Assembly (NCBI GenBank): GCA_005239675.1
Contig: SBBO01000039.1
Coordinates: 1 to 41,925 of the forward strand
DNA: 41,925 bases
From: Planctomycetales bacterium
Lineage (GTDB): Bacteria; Omnitrophota; Gorgyraeia; Zapsychrales; Zapsychraceae
Direction of reading: 5' to 3'
Part shown: one piece after another, positions 28,651-36,348 of the stretch
Position numbering within the stretch: position 1 is the stretch's first letter
Layout of the letters: the number at the start of each line of letters is the position of its first letter
Notes under the pieces: model-generated
What the model saw: only the letters and a program-made list of their open reading frames with translations
Databases searched by the model: none
What the model was told of the DNA's origin: nothing
Translations under genes and position numbers: made by a program

Positions 28651-29617
28651 GATTTTGGTGGTGTCTTTATCCAACATCGGCGATGTTGTCCTGACATTGC
28701 CGGTTGTTGATATCTTGCGTAATGATTTCCCTGAGGCCCAGCTATCTCTCGTTGTCGGCCCCAAGGCACAGACTTTGTTTCAAGGCAATCCCCATATCCA
28801 CCAGTTACATATTTTTGACAAAAAACAACCCTTTTGGATAACGCTGTCTTGGGTCCTGCAGTTACGCGCGCAATCTTTTGATCTCGTTGTGGACCTGCGC
28901 AATACGGCAATTCCGTTTTTGATTTCTCCACGATATAGAACGCCTTGCTTGGTTAATCAGAACACACCGACGCATATGCGTCAAAAACATCTACAACATT
29001 TACGAACGGCCTACCCGTATACCTTAGAATCAAATAAAAGATACGCTGTTACGGTATCTAGCGGGGATACTACTTCCGTCCAGAAAACATTGACGCAGGC
29101 CTTTGGCGATTGCCCCCAATATATTGTGGTCGCGCCGGGGGCTGCCGATCAGGCCAAGCGCTGGCCTATCGATTGTTTTATAGAGGTGTGCTATTGGTTG
29201 GTAAAACACGATGATTGGAAAGTTGTCTGTGTGGGCGATAAAAATGATCGAGGAGCAGCAGAACGCCTCAAGCAGGTATTGATGGGCAATGTCGTTAATT
29301 TATGCGGACAGACGAGTCTGCTTGAATTAGCCGCTGTGCTCCAAGGCGCCTTCTTGGCCATTGTCAATGACAGCGCGCCCATGCATCTGGCAAGTTATTT
29401 AGATGTCCCCGTCTTGGCTTTGTTTGGCCCTAGCGATCCACAACGATATGGCCCTTGGGGGGCGAACGGTCATTACCTGCGCAATAATCAAGATTGTGCC
29501 GCTTGCCGCAGCCTTAAGGACTCTTATCGGCATACCTGTATGGAGGCCATCACCGGTCAAGATGTCTTGAATAGTTTTCATGTTCTTAGGAAAAAGGTTA
29601 TTTTAGCCAAGCCATGA
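28622..29617 (+). CDS. GT9 glycosyltransferase (heptosyltransferase-like)
   Basis: GT9 enzyme of 331 residues. It begins KILVVSLSNIGDVVLTLPVVDILRND and carries VAPGAADQAKRWP, VNDSAPMHLASYLDVPVLALFGPSDP and a cysteine-containing tail (CAACRSLKDSYRHTCM). The start at 28622 lies inside the previous gene and is supported by GAGG (28612-28615), 6 bases before the ATG. It overlaps the next GT9 gene by 4 bases. Probably adds a heptose or related sugar to LPS core; the acceptor is not known. Confidence 0.88.
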   Translation: MLSARSEIHKILVVSLSNIGDVVLTLPVVDILRNDFPEAQLSLVVGPKAQTLFQGNPHIHQLHIFDKKQPFWITLSWVLQLRAQSFDLVVDLRNTAIPFLISPRYRTPCLVNQNTPTHMRQKHLQHLRTAYPYTLESNKRYAVTVSSGDTTSVQKTLTQAFGDCPQYIVVAPGAADQAKRWPIDCFIEVCYWLVKHDDWKVVCVGDKNDRGAAERLKQVLMGNVVNLCGQTSLLELAAVLQGAFLAIVNDSAPMHLASYLDVPVLALFGPSDPQRYGPWGANGHYLRNNQDCAACRSLKDSYRHTCMEAITGQDVLNSFHVLRKKVILAKP

Positions 29618-30630
29618 ATCATTTTCCTCATATCCTTATTGTACGTACCGACCGCTTGGGGGATGTGGTCCTGACAACACCGGCTATCAAGGCCCTTAAG
29701 AAGTCTTGGCCGCAGGCCCGCATTGCGATTCTCGTGGGGGCCTCGACGCGAGAGCTTTTAATCGATAATCCTTGTCTGGATGAAATCCTCGTAGATGACC
29801 GCCAGGGCAGACATGCTGGGATAGGGGGATTCTTTAGGTTGGTATTAGACTTGCGGCAACGCAAGTTCGATTTGGCCATTATCTATCATACGAAAAAACG
29901 GACCAACTGGCTGTGCTTTCTTGCTGGAATCCCGCGTCGCATCGGCTATAAAAATGAAAAGGCCGGTTTTTTATTGACTGACCCTGTTCGTGACGAACGT
30001 CATCTAGGCCATCGGCATGAGGCTCAATATTGTTTAGACCTCTTGCGTCATCTTTCAATTCCGCCCAATCTTATTCTGGAAAAATCACTGCAGGGCTTGG
30101 CGGATGACGTGTATGTCGCTGTCAGCTCGGACGCCACAAAATGGCTGGAGGCACAATGTCGGACCCGGCATATTCAGCCCCATCAGCGAATGATTGCCCT
30201 CCACCCACAGGCCAGCGACCCGGCCAAAGAATGGCCTGTAGAACAATTTGCGGAATTGATTAATCGTGTTGTTCAACGGTATCCGAGTGTCATTGTTCTA
30301 ATTGGGTCTAAACGGACCGCAGAAATTTCCCAGTTCATTGCAAGGCAGGTGCGCGTGCCGATATGGGATCTAAGGTCGCAGACAACGGTTGGGCAATTGG
30401 CAGTTTTATTAAGGCGATGTCAGTTGCTCATCTCCAACGATTCAGGACCCGTCCATATCGCCGTGGGGGTAGGGACACCTGCTATCTCGATTTTTACCCG
30501 TAACTATCCGGGAATTAACCCTGAGCGTTGGCGACCGTTAGGGTCAACTTCTCAGGTTGTAAGCGTCCCGCAACCTATTACGATACAGTCAGTTATGGAA
30601 TCTGTTGACGCTGTATTTAAACTGTGTTAA
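29614..30630 (+). CDS. GT9 glycosyltransferase lacking the usual C-terminal cysteines
   Basis: Third stand-alone GT9 gene, 338 residues. Family motifs are ILIVRTDRLGDVVLTTPAIKALKKSWP, ALHPQASDPAKEWP and SNDSGPVHIAVGVGTPAISIF. Where the three other GT9 domains of this window have a GPTD/GPSD motif and a cysteine-rich stretch, this one reads TRNYPGINPERWRPLG with no cysteines. That pattern is seen in GT9 subgroups distinct from WaaF, so it may use another acceptor. It is last in the glycosyltransferase run; a probable promoter for the next genes overlaps its stop codon. Confidence 0.87.
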   Translation: MNHFPHILIVRTDRLGDVVLTTPAIKALKKSWPQARIAILVGASTRELLIDNPCLDEILVDDRQGRHAGIGGFFRLVLDLRQRKFDLAIIYHTKKRTNWLCFLAGIPRRIGYKNEKAGFLLTDPVRDERHLGHRHEAQYCLDLLRHLSIPPNLILEKSLQGLADDVYVAVSSDATKWLEAQCRTRHIQPHQRMIALHPQASDPAKEWPVEQFAELINRVVQRYPSVIVLIGSKRTAEISQFIARQVRVPIWDLRSQTTVGQLAVLLRRCQLLISNDSGPVHIAVGVGTPAISIFTRNYPGINPERWRPLGSTSQVVSVPQPITIQSVMESVDAVFKLC

Positions 30631-30633
30631 AAT
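30605..30633 (+). promoter_or_regulatory. Probable promoter for the heptose/Kdo gene group
   Basis: TTGACG (30605-30610) and TAAAAT (30628-30633) are 17 bases apart, each one base off consensus, with a TG at 30625-30626 forming an extended -10. The -10 box includes the TAA stop of the preceding gene. Transcription would start near 30640, about 27 bases before the next ATG. This is the best promoter match I found downstream of the one at rpsB. Confidence 0.6.
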
Positions 30634-30666
30634 TATCGGTCATATTTCTTATAAATAAAAATACCT

Positions 30667-31704
30667 ATGCTCCATAAAATACGGCTAAAAGATCGTATCT
30701 CTAAATTTTCCCGTCAAAGGATTCTAGTTCTGGGGGATATTATCCTAGATCGGTATATTCAGGGAAGCGCTTCGCGATTATCCCCTGAGGCTCCCGTGCC
30801 GGTAGTCCTGGAGGAAAGGTCGTTTTATACCCTAGGCGGCGCGGCGAACGTGGCGCATAATTTACGTAGATTAACCTCCGGGGTCACATTGGTAGGAAAG
30901 CTGGGGCGTGATCAGGAAGGACAAATCCTTAAGAAGACGCTCCGTCAACAAGGAATCACGACATATGGAATTTTTGTTGATCATCGCCTCCCCACGACCT
31001 GCAAGACCCGCGTCATTGCAGAACACCAACAGGTGGTTCGTATTGACCGAGAAAAGGTAGGCGAGCTGGAGGATGAAACAATTTTACGTAAAATCGTCGA
31101 TTTCGTTCGTAGGACCATCGACACTCACGATGCCATTATTTTGTCTGATTACGGGAAGGGATTGATTACCTCCAATTTGATCAATATCGTGCGAGATTTA
31201 GCCATAGCAAAAAGAAAGATTATCGTCGTTGACCCCAAGGTTGAGCACTTTGATTATTACCGCGGTGTCAGCGCAATTACACCCAACCTGCGAGAGACAG
31301 AAAACGCTATTCGTAATATCAAGATGACCTCCATGCTGCCGGAGACGCTAAAAATCAACAGTGACCGTTTGCGTACCAGTGAAGACATTAATTACGTTGG
31401 CATGGCATTGTTAAAATATTTGAATTTGGGTTCTCTTTTGATTACGCTGGGCGAGCAGGGCATGCGGCTTTTTGAACGAAATAAACCTGTGCTGTCTATT
31501 AAGACAAAGGCTAAAGAGGTTTATGACGTCTCGGGGGCTGGTGATACAGTGATTGCTACCTTTACCTTAAGTCTTGCTGCTGGCGCGACGAAAAAAGACG
31601 CCGCGTATTTGGCCAATTTAGCGGCAGGGATTGTCGTTGGGAAATTGGGGGCAGTTGCCGTGAGCAAACAAGAGCTTTTGGAGGCCCTGCAAAATGAGGC
31701 CTGA
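30667..31704 (+). CDS. hldA: D-glycero-beta-D-manno-heptose 7-phosphate kinase (RfaE1/HldA type)
   Basis: PfkB-family kinase that makes heptose 1,7-bisphosphate on the route to ADP-heptose, the donor for GT9 enzymes. Motifs are LVLGDIILDRYIQGSASRLSPEAPVPVV (about 20-47), TLGGAANVAHNL and the catalytic DVSGAGDTVIA with Asp293. At 345 residues it is only the kinase half of E. coli HldE; the adenylyltransferase half is absent here. gmhA, gmhB and hldD are not in the window. No Shine-Dalgarno is visible before 30667, and the AT-rich leader is short. Confidence 0.92.
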   Translation: MLHKIRLKDRISKFSRQRILVLGDIILDRYIQGSASRLSPEAPVPVVLEERSFYTLGGAANVAHNLRRLTSGVTLVGKLGRDQEGQILKKTLRQQGITTYGIFVDHRLPTTCKTRVIAEHQQVVRIDREKVGELEDETILRKIVDFVRRTIDTHDAIILSDYGKGLITSNLINIVRDLAIAKRKIIVVDPKVEHFDYYRGVSAITPNLRETENAIRNIKMTSMLPETLKINSDRLRTSEDINYVGMALLKYLNLGSLLITLGEQGMRLFERNKPVLSIKTKAKEVYDVSGAGDTVIATFTLSLAAGATKKDAAYLANLAAGIVVGKLGAVAVSKQELLEALQNEA

Positions 31705-32449
31705 TCAACTAAGCGGTAATATGCGCGCTATCGGTGTCATTCCGGCCCGCTGGGCGGCAACACGTTTTGCAGGTAAAGTGCTGGCGCCGCTCAAGGGCAA
31801 GCCCATGATCCAGCATGTATGGCAACGCGCCAAACAGGCTCGCCATTTAGAAGAGGTGATGATTGCTTGTGATGATCAGCGCATCCTGCAAGCGGCCCAG
31901 GAATTCGGCGCCAAGGCGGTATTAACCGCCCCCACGCACACCTGCGGCACGGACCGTATTGCCGAGGCCGTGACTGGGCTGAAAGTAGATATCGTGGTCA
32001 ACATCCAAGGAGACGAGCCTCTTATCTATCATGACACCATTGATGATTTGGTGCAGCTTCTTGCGAAGGATCCATCGCTGGCGATGGCGACTGCGATCAA
32101 GGCGATTAAGACCCAAACTGAGCTAGAAGACCCCAATGTCGTTAAGGTCATTACGGATAATCAGCAATATGCTTTGTATTTTTCGCGATCAGTCATTCCT
32201 TATGATCGAGATCGTGTTGGCATAAAAAAAATTCCCTACCACCGGCATCTAGGTATTTATGCGTACCGAAAAGATTTTTTGATTCATTTCAGCAAGATGA
32301 AGAAATCATGGCTGGAGCAGGCTGAACAATTAGAACAGCTGCGGGCCCTTACTACTGGCGTTAAGATAAAGACGGTCGTGACAACGATGGAGACAATCGG
32401 TGTGGATACCCCTGAAGATTTGGCCCGCGTCGAGCAGCTGATTAAATAA
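31694..32449 (+). CDS. kdsB: CMP-Kdo synthetase (3-deoxy-manno-octulosonate cytidylyltransferase)
   Basis: Activates Kdo as CMP-Kdo for WaaA. It shows GVIPARWAATRFAGKVLAPL at the N-terminus, NIQGDEPLI, YFSRSVIPYDRD, HLGIYAYRKDFL and ETIGVDTPEDL, all typical. The ATG at 31694 overlaps hldA by 11 bases and has GGAGG 9 bases upstream (251 residues). An in-frame ATG at 31721 would give 242 residues, with an N-terminus closer to characterised KdsB proteins but a weaker ribosome site, so the start is not settled. Confidence 0.95.
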   Translation: MRPDQLSGNMRAIGVIPARWAATRFAGKVLAPLKGKPMIQHVWQRAKQARHLEEVMIACDDQRILQAAQEFGAKAVLTAPTHTCGTDRIAEAVTGLKVDIVVNIQGDEPLIYHDTIDDLVQLLAKDPSLAMATAIKAIKTQTELEDPNVVKVITDNQQYALYFSRSVIPYDRDRVGIKKIPYHRHLGIYAYRKDFLIHFSKMKKSWLEQAEQLEQLRALTTGVKIKTVVTTMETIGVDTPEDLARVEQLIK

Positions 32450-32459
32450 TCTTAAAACG

Positions 32460-33287
32460 ATGAGACATTTAACGCGCGTTGTTCAGGTGGGTAGTATTAA
32501 GATTGGTCAGGGAAGTCCGTTGGCCTTGATAGCAGGCCCTTGCGTCATTGAGAGCTGCTCGATGGTCATTAATATTGCCCGCACCCTTAAGCAAATTACC
32601 AGCGAGTTGCAAATTCCGCTCATTTTCAAGGCCAGTTATGACAAGGCCAACAGGACATCGCTTCGCTCCTTTCGTGGTCTAGGCTTTATGCAGGGCCTGC
32701 AGATCCTCGCTGAGGTTAAAGCAGAATTGGGCTTGCCCATCCTAAGCGATGTGCACAATAATCATGAAATCGAGGCAGCGGCAAAGGTTTTGGACGTGAT
32801 TCAAATCCCCGCCTTTTTATGTCGACAGACGGATCTTTTGGTGCACGCAGGAAAAACACAAAAAACCATCAATGTTAAAAAGGGACAGTTCCTGGCTCCT
32901 TGGGATATGGAGCAGGTTGTGCACAAAATTACCAGCACAGGCAACAAAAAAATTTTATTGACGGAACGCGGGACAAGTTTTGGTTACAACACGCTGGTCA
33001 ACGATTTTAGGGCACTGAGTATTATGCGCGAGATTGGTTATCCTGTTGTCTTTGATGCGACCCACAGCGTTCAGCAGCCAGGGGGGCTAAAAACGGCTTC
33101 AGGTGGTCAGAGTCAATATATCCCTCTTTTGTCACGGGCGGCAGTCGCGGCCGGATGCGATGCGGTATTTATGGAGGTCCATCCCAATCCATTGAGGGCA
33201 CGTTCAGATGGTCCTAACATGTTGGCCTTGCGTAAACTAAGAGGATTACTCACGGACCTGCAGGCAATCGATAAACTTATTAGGTAA
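32460..33287 (+). CDS. kdsA: Kdo-8-phosphate synthase (probable metal-dependent class)
   Basis: Condenses arabinose 5-phosphate with phosphoenolpyruvate to Kdo 8-phosphate. The DAHP-synthase-like barrel shows LIAGPCVIES (24-33), FKASYDKANRTSLRSFRGLG, SDVHNN, IPAFLCRQTDLL, LTERGTSFGYNTLVNDFR, FDATHSVQQPGG and MEVHPNP. Residue 28 is cysteine at the position where metal-dependent enzymes such as that of Aquifex have Cys and the E. coli enzyme has Asn, so a metal-dependent mechanism is expected. Length is 275 residues. It follows kdsB by 10 bases and precedes kdsD. Confidence 0.97.
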   Translation: MRHLTRVVQVGSIKIGQGSPLALIAGPCVIESCSMVINIARTLKQITSELQIPLIFKASYDKANRTSLRSFRGLGFMQGLQILAEVKAELGLPILSDVHNNHEIEAAAKVLDVIQIPAFLCRQTDLLVHAGKTQKTINVKKGQFLAPWDMEQVVHKITSTGNKKILLTERGTSFGYNTLVNDFRALSIMREIGYPVVFDATHSVQQPGGLKTASGGQSQYIPLLSRAAVAAGCDAVFMEVHPNPLRARSDGPNMLALRKLRGLLTDLQAIDKLIR

Positions 33288-33307
33288 AGACACCCCATCG
33301 AGGATGT

Positions 33308-34267
33308 ATGACTATTCAAAAAGCTAAAGAGGTGATTGCGATAGAGTCCGAGGCCATCCGGGCACTGACGGGAAGAATTAATAAAGATTTTGTTGGAGCT
33401 GTTGATCTTATTGATAAGTGCAAGGGTCGCGTGATTGTCGCTGGCATGGGCAAGACGGGTATTATCGGCCGCAAGATCGCTGCTACCTTATCATCGACTG
33501 GTACGCCCAGCCTGTGGATGCACAGCATCGAGGCCATCCATGGGGATTTAGGGCAGGTGACACGCCAGGACGTAGTCATCATCATTTCTACTAGCGGTGA
33601 GACCGAGGAAACTAAACGATTGTTGCCGCTCATTAAAAAAATCGGCTCTCGTACCATTGCTATAACAGGAAACAAATATTCATCCTTGGCGAGACACGCA
33701 GACGTCGTCCTTGATGTCTCTGTCAAAAAAGAAGGATGTCCTTTAGGGCTGGCCCCCATGGCATCGACAACGGCAACGCTGGTGATGGGTGATGCCCTGG
33801 CAGCCTGTTTGATCGTCCGTAAGGGTTTTCGCAAAGAAGACTTCGCCTTTTATCACCCTGGAGGATCACTGGGCCGTAAACTTTTGTTGAAGGTCGAAGA
33901 TATCATGCGCACAGGCACCCACTACGCCAAGGTGCGCGAGGATATGAATGTCAAAGAAGTCTTATTTGCCATCACCCAGGCGCGGTGCGGTTCGGCCTGC
34001 GTTTTAAATAAAAAAGGGAGATTGGTGGGGATATTTACTGATGGTGATTTGCGTCGGCATCTAAAAATGGATACCGCTATTCTTCAGCGTCGAGTATCGG
34101 AAGTCATGACACCGCAACCCATCACGATTGTCCAGGATCACCTTGCTGCCGAGGCGCTTAATATCTTAAAAGAGAAAAGAATTGATGAGATACCGGTTCT
34201 GGATCGGCGCCGCAGGCTTGTTGGTCTGTTGGACGTGCAGGATCTACTAAGGGTCGGCTTGGTATGA
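33308..34267 (+). CDS. kdsD: Arabinose 5-phosphate isomerase
   Basis: Converts ribulose 5-phosphate to arabinose 5-phosphate, the first step of Kdo synthesis. An N-terminal SIS domain (about 35-170) has GMGKTGIIGRKIAATLSSTG, HGDLGQVT and STSGETEET, then FYHPGGSLGRKL. Two CBS domains (about 200-319) follow, beginning VEDIMRTG and VSEVMTPQ. Length is 319 residues (E. coli KdsD 328). GAGG lies just before the ATG. Its stop overlaps kdsC by 4 bases, as expected for sequential enzymes of one pathway. Confidence 0.96.
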   Translation: MTIQKAKEVIAIESEAIRALTGRINKDFVGAVDLIDKCKGRVIVAGMGKTGIIGRKIAATLSSTGTPSLWMHSIEAIHGDLGQVTRQDVVIIISTSGETEETKRLLPLIKKIGSRTIAITGNKYSSLARHADVVLDVSVKKEGCPLGLAPMASTTATLVMGDALAACLIVRKGFRKEDFAFYHPGGSLGRKLLLKVEDIMRTGTHYAKVREDMNVKEVLFAITQARCGSACVLNKKGRLVGIFTDGDLRRHLKMDTAILQRRVSEVMTPQPITIVQDHLAAEALNILKEKRIDEIPVLDRRRRLVGLLDVQDLLRVGLV

Positions 34268-34788
34268 AGGCTATCTTAAAAAAAAAGATTCAAAAGATCA
34301 AGCTCCTGGTGATGGATGTCGATGGGGTGTTGACCGATGGGACAATCGCCCTCAATAACGAAGGAAGCGAGATCAAGCTTTTTAATGTCCAGGATGGATA
34401 TGGACTTGTTTTGCTGCGTGAGGCTGGCATTAAGACAGCTATCCTTTCTGCCCGGTCATCTGGTGCCGTCACTATCCGGGGCAAAGATCTTAAAATTGAC
34501 AAAATCTGCCAAGACGCGTATCCTAAGCAGGGTGTTTACCGGCAGTTGATTCAGGAATTAGGACTGACGGACGAAGATGTCTGCTTTGTGGGTGATGACC
34601 TGCCAGACTTAGCCGTATTGCGCAGGGTGGGGGTCGCGGTCGCGGTGCCCAATGCGGTTGGCGAGGTAAAAGAGGCGGCTCATTATATTACGAAAAGCCA
34701 TGGTGGCCGCGGGGCTGTCCGAGAAATAGTTGAGCTTATTTTGAAAGTTCAGGGTAAATGGGAAAAAATTCTTACTCAATTGGGATGA
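34264..34788 (+). CDS. kdsC: Kdo-8-phosphate phosphatase
   Basis: HAD-family phosphatase that releases Kdo from Kdo 8-phosphate. Motif I is LLVMDVDGVLTDG with Asp18 and Asp20, followed by FNVQDGYGLVLLREAG, ILSARSSGAV and motif IV FVGDDLPDLAVLRRVG. The short 174-residue size without a cap domain is typical; KdsC works as a tetramer. It lies between kdsD and the LPS-export gene, the kdsD-kdsC-lptC-lptA-lptB order also seen in E. coli. Confidence 0.95.
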   Translation: MKAILKKKIQKIKLLVMDVDGVLTDGTIALNNEGSEIKLFNVQDGYGLVLLREAGIKTAILSARSSGAVTIRGKDLKIDKICQDAYPKQGVYRQLIQELGLTDEDVCFVGDDLPDLAVLRRVGVAVAVPNAVGEVKEAAHYITKSHGGRGAVREIVELILKVQGKWEKILTQLG

Positions 34789-34795
34789 ATCGTAT

Positions 34796-35626
34796 ATGAA
34801 GGCAGAATATGTCTTGATCGTTGCGTTCTCCATCCTGGCCCAGTCATCGATAGCGCTGGCCGATGACTCTTCACCCGCGCAACAGTTTCAAGGATTTAAT
34901 TTAGAAGGATATACGCAAGATGGTAAAAAATCATGGGTAGTTAACGGTAGCAAGGCTGACATCCTGGGAGATGTCATCCAGATTGCTGATGTGGATGCCG
35001 AATCTTACATGGATGAAAAAGTCAATCTGGTCTCGCAGGTGGGGACAATTAATCAGGTCAGCGGCAATATTCATCTAGAAAAAGACGTGGTGGTTACCGG
35101 TGAGCGTGGTGTTCGGTTATCCACGGATTCTCTGGATTGGGATCGCAACAAAGATCTGGTTCAGACCCAGGACCCTGTCACTATTACGGATAAAGACATG
35201 ACGCTTACCGGTCAAGGCATGCAGGCACACCCAGCCTTGAAGACCGCTAAAATCGAAAAGGACGTGAAGGTGGTCATGGATACCGCCCCTGCCCCAGAGG
35301 AGAGCAAGATTGTCACCATTACCTCTAGCGGTCCCATGACGATCGATCAGGCTAAATCCTATGCCGTCTTTGAGGACCAGGTAGTCGCCGCCCAAGAGGA
35401 TCAGACCTTGCAGGCCGACCGCATGGAGATATATTTTGACGAAGAGAAAAAACAGATAAAAGAAATGATTTGTACGGGCAACGTGATCCTTATTCGCGGC
35501 GAAAATAAATCTTTTTCGGACAAGGCCGTCTACGATGGGACACAGCGACGCCTGACTCTCTCCGGCAGACCCAAATTGATTCTATTGACAGAAGGAAACG
35601 ATGTCTTTACATCTCTTGGAAACTAG
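34796..35626 (+). CDS. Fused LptC-LptA-like LPS export protein
   Basis: Periplasmic part of the LPS transport bridge. A signal peptide or N-terminal anchor covers about residues 1-22 (hydrophobic, ending SSIALA). Residues 25-140 look like LptC (FNLEGYTQDGKKSWVVNG, VDAESYMDEKVNLVSQVG, GVRLSTDSLDWDRNKDLV). Residues about 150-270 look like LptA/OstA (LQADRMEIYFDEEKKQIKEM, TGNVILIRGENKSFSDKAVY). E. coli uses two separate proteins. The 276-residue length could hold both, each compact. The gene sits where lptC and lptA normally lie and overlaps lptB by 26 bases. Whether a second stand-alone LptA exists elsewhere is unknown. Confidence 0.82.
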   Translation: MKAEYVLIVAFSILAQSSIALADDSSPAQQFQGFNLEGYTQDGKKSWVVNGSKADILGDVIQIADVDAESYMDEKVNLVSQVGTINQVSGNIHLEKDVVVTGERGVRLSTDSLDWDRNKDLVQTQDPVTITDKDMTLTGQGMQAHPALKTAKIEKDVKVVMDTAPAPEESKIVTITSSGPMTIDQAKSYAVFEDQVVAAQEDQTLQADRMEIYFDEEKKQIKEMICTGNVILIRGENKSFSDKAVYDGTQRRLTLSGRPKLILLTEGNDVFTSLGN

Positions 35627-36329
35627 GGGCCTGGTCAAGAAATACAGTCAACGCCGTGTCGTGGACGGGCTGAGCATCACGGTTGGGCGATCAGAGATTG
35701 TTGGTTTGCTGGGACCCAACGGCGCCGGGAAGACCACCACTTTCTATATGACGGTAGGGATTGTTAAGCCCAATGAAGGTGAAATTTATTTTGACAACGA
35801 GAAGATCACCTACAAATCTATCCATGAACGGTGCCGTCTGGGCATGGGGTACCTGGCACAGGAGGCCTCTATTTTTCGGAAACTAACGGTGGAAGAAAAC
35901 ATTCTGGCTATTCTGGAGACGTTACCGATCGCAGCCAAAGAACGGAAAAAACGTCTGCAGTCATTATTGGAGGAATTAAATATTGCCCACCTAGCTAAGC
36001 ATAAGGCCTATACACTTTCTGGCGGAGAACGTCGACGCCTGGAAATCACACGGGCCTTGGTGACGAACCCGTCTTTCTTGCTGTTGGATGAGCCTTTCTC
36101 TGGGATTGATCCTATTGTCGTTGCCGAGGCTCAGGAGATTATTAAAAATTTAAAGTCCCGTGGATTGGGTATTCTTTTGACCGACCATAATGTGCGCGAG
36201 ACCCTTTCCATTACCGACAGGGCGTATTTGATTGCTGATGGCAAAATTATTATTTCCGGGACAGCAGAAGATTTGATCAATGATCCCGAGGCAAAGAAAA
36301 TTTATTTGGGAGAAAAATTCAGGATGTAA
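35601..36329 (+). CDS. lptB: LPS export ABC transporter ATPase
   Basis: Cytoplasmic ATPase that drives LPS extraction from the inner membrane with LptF and LptG (not in this window). Walker A is GPNGAGKTT (residues 38-46), then the Q-loop in LGMGYLAQEASIFRKL, the signature LSGGERRRLEI, Walker B SFLLLDEPFSGIDP and switch histidine in LTDHNVRE. The YLAQEASIFRKLTVEENI stretch is diagnostic for LptB within ABC ATPases. Length is 242 residues. AAGGA precedes the ATG closely, inside the end of the preceding gene. Confidence 0.96.
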   Translation: MSLHLLETRGLVKKYSQRRVVDGLSITVGRSEIVGLLGPNGAGKTTTFYMTVGIVKPNEGEIYFDNEKITYKSIHERCRLGMGYLAQEASIFRKLTVEENILAILETLPIAAKERKKRLQSLLEELNIAHLAKHKAYTLSGGERRRLEITRALVTNPSFLLLDEPFSGIDPIVVAEAQEIIKNLKSRGLGILLTDHNVRETLSITDRAYLIADGKIIISGTAEDLINDPEAKKIYLGEKFRM

Positions 36330-36348
36330 CACAAAAGATAGGAGTTTT

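Noticed and set aside
36280-36348. Upstream extension of tig into lptB
   Set aside because: The family N-terminus starts at 36349, directly after AGGAG; the upstream part is lptB read in another frame.
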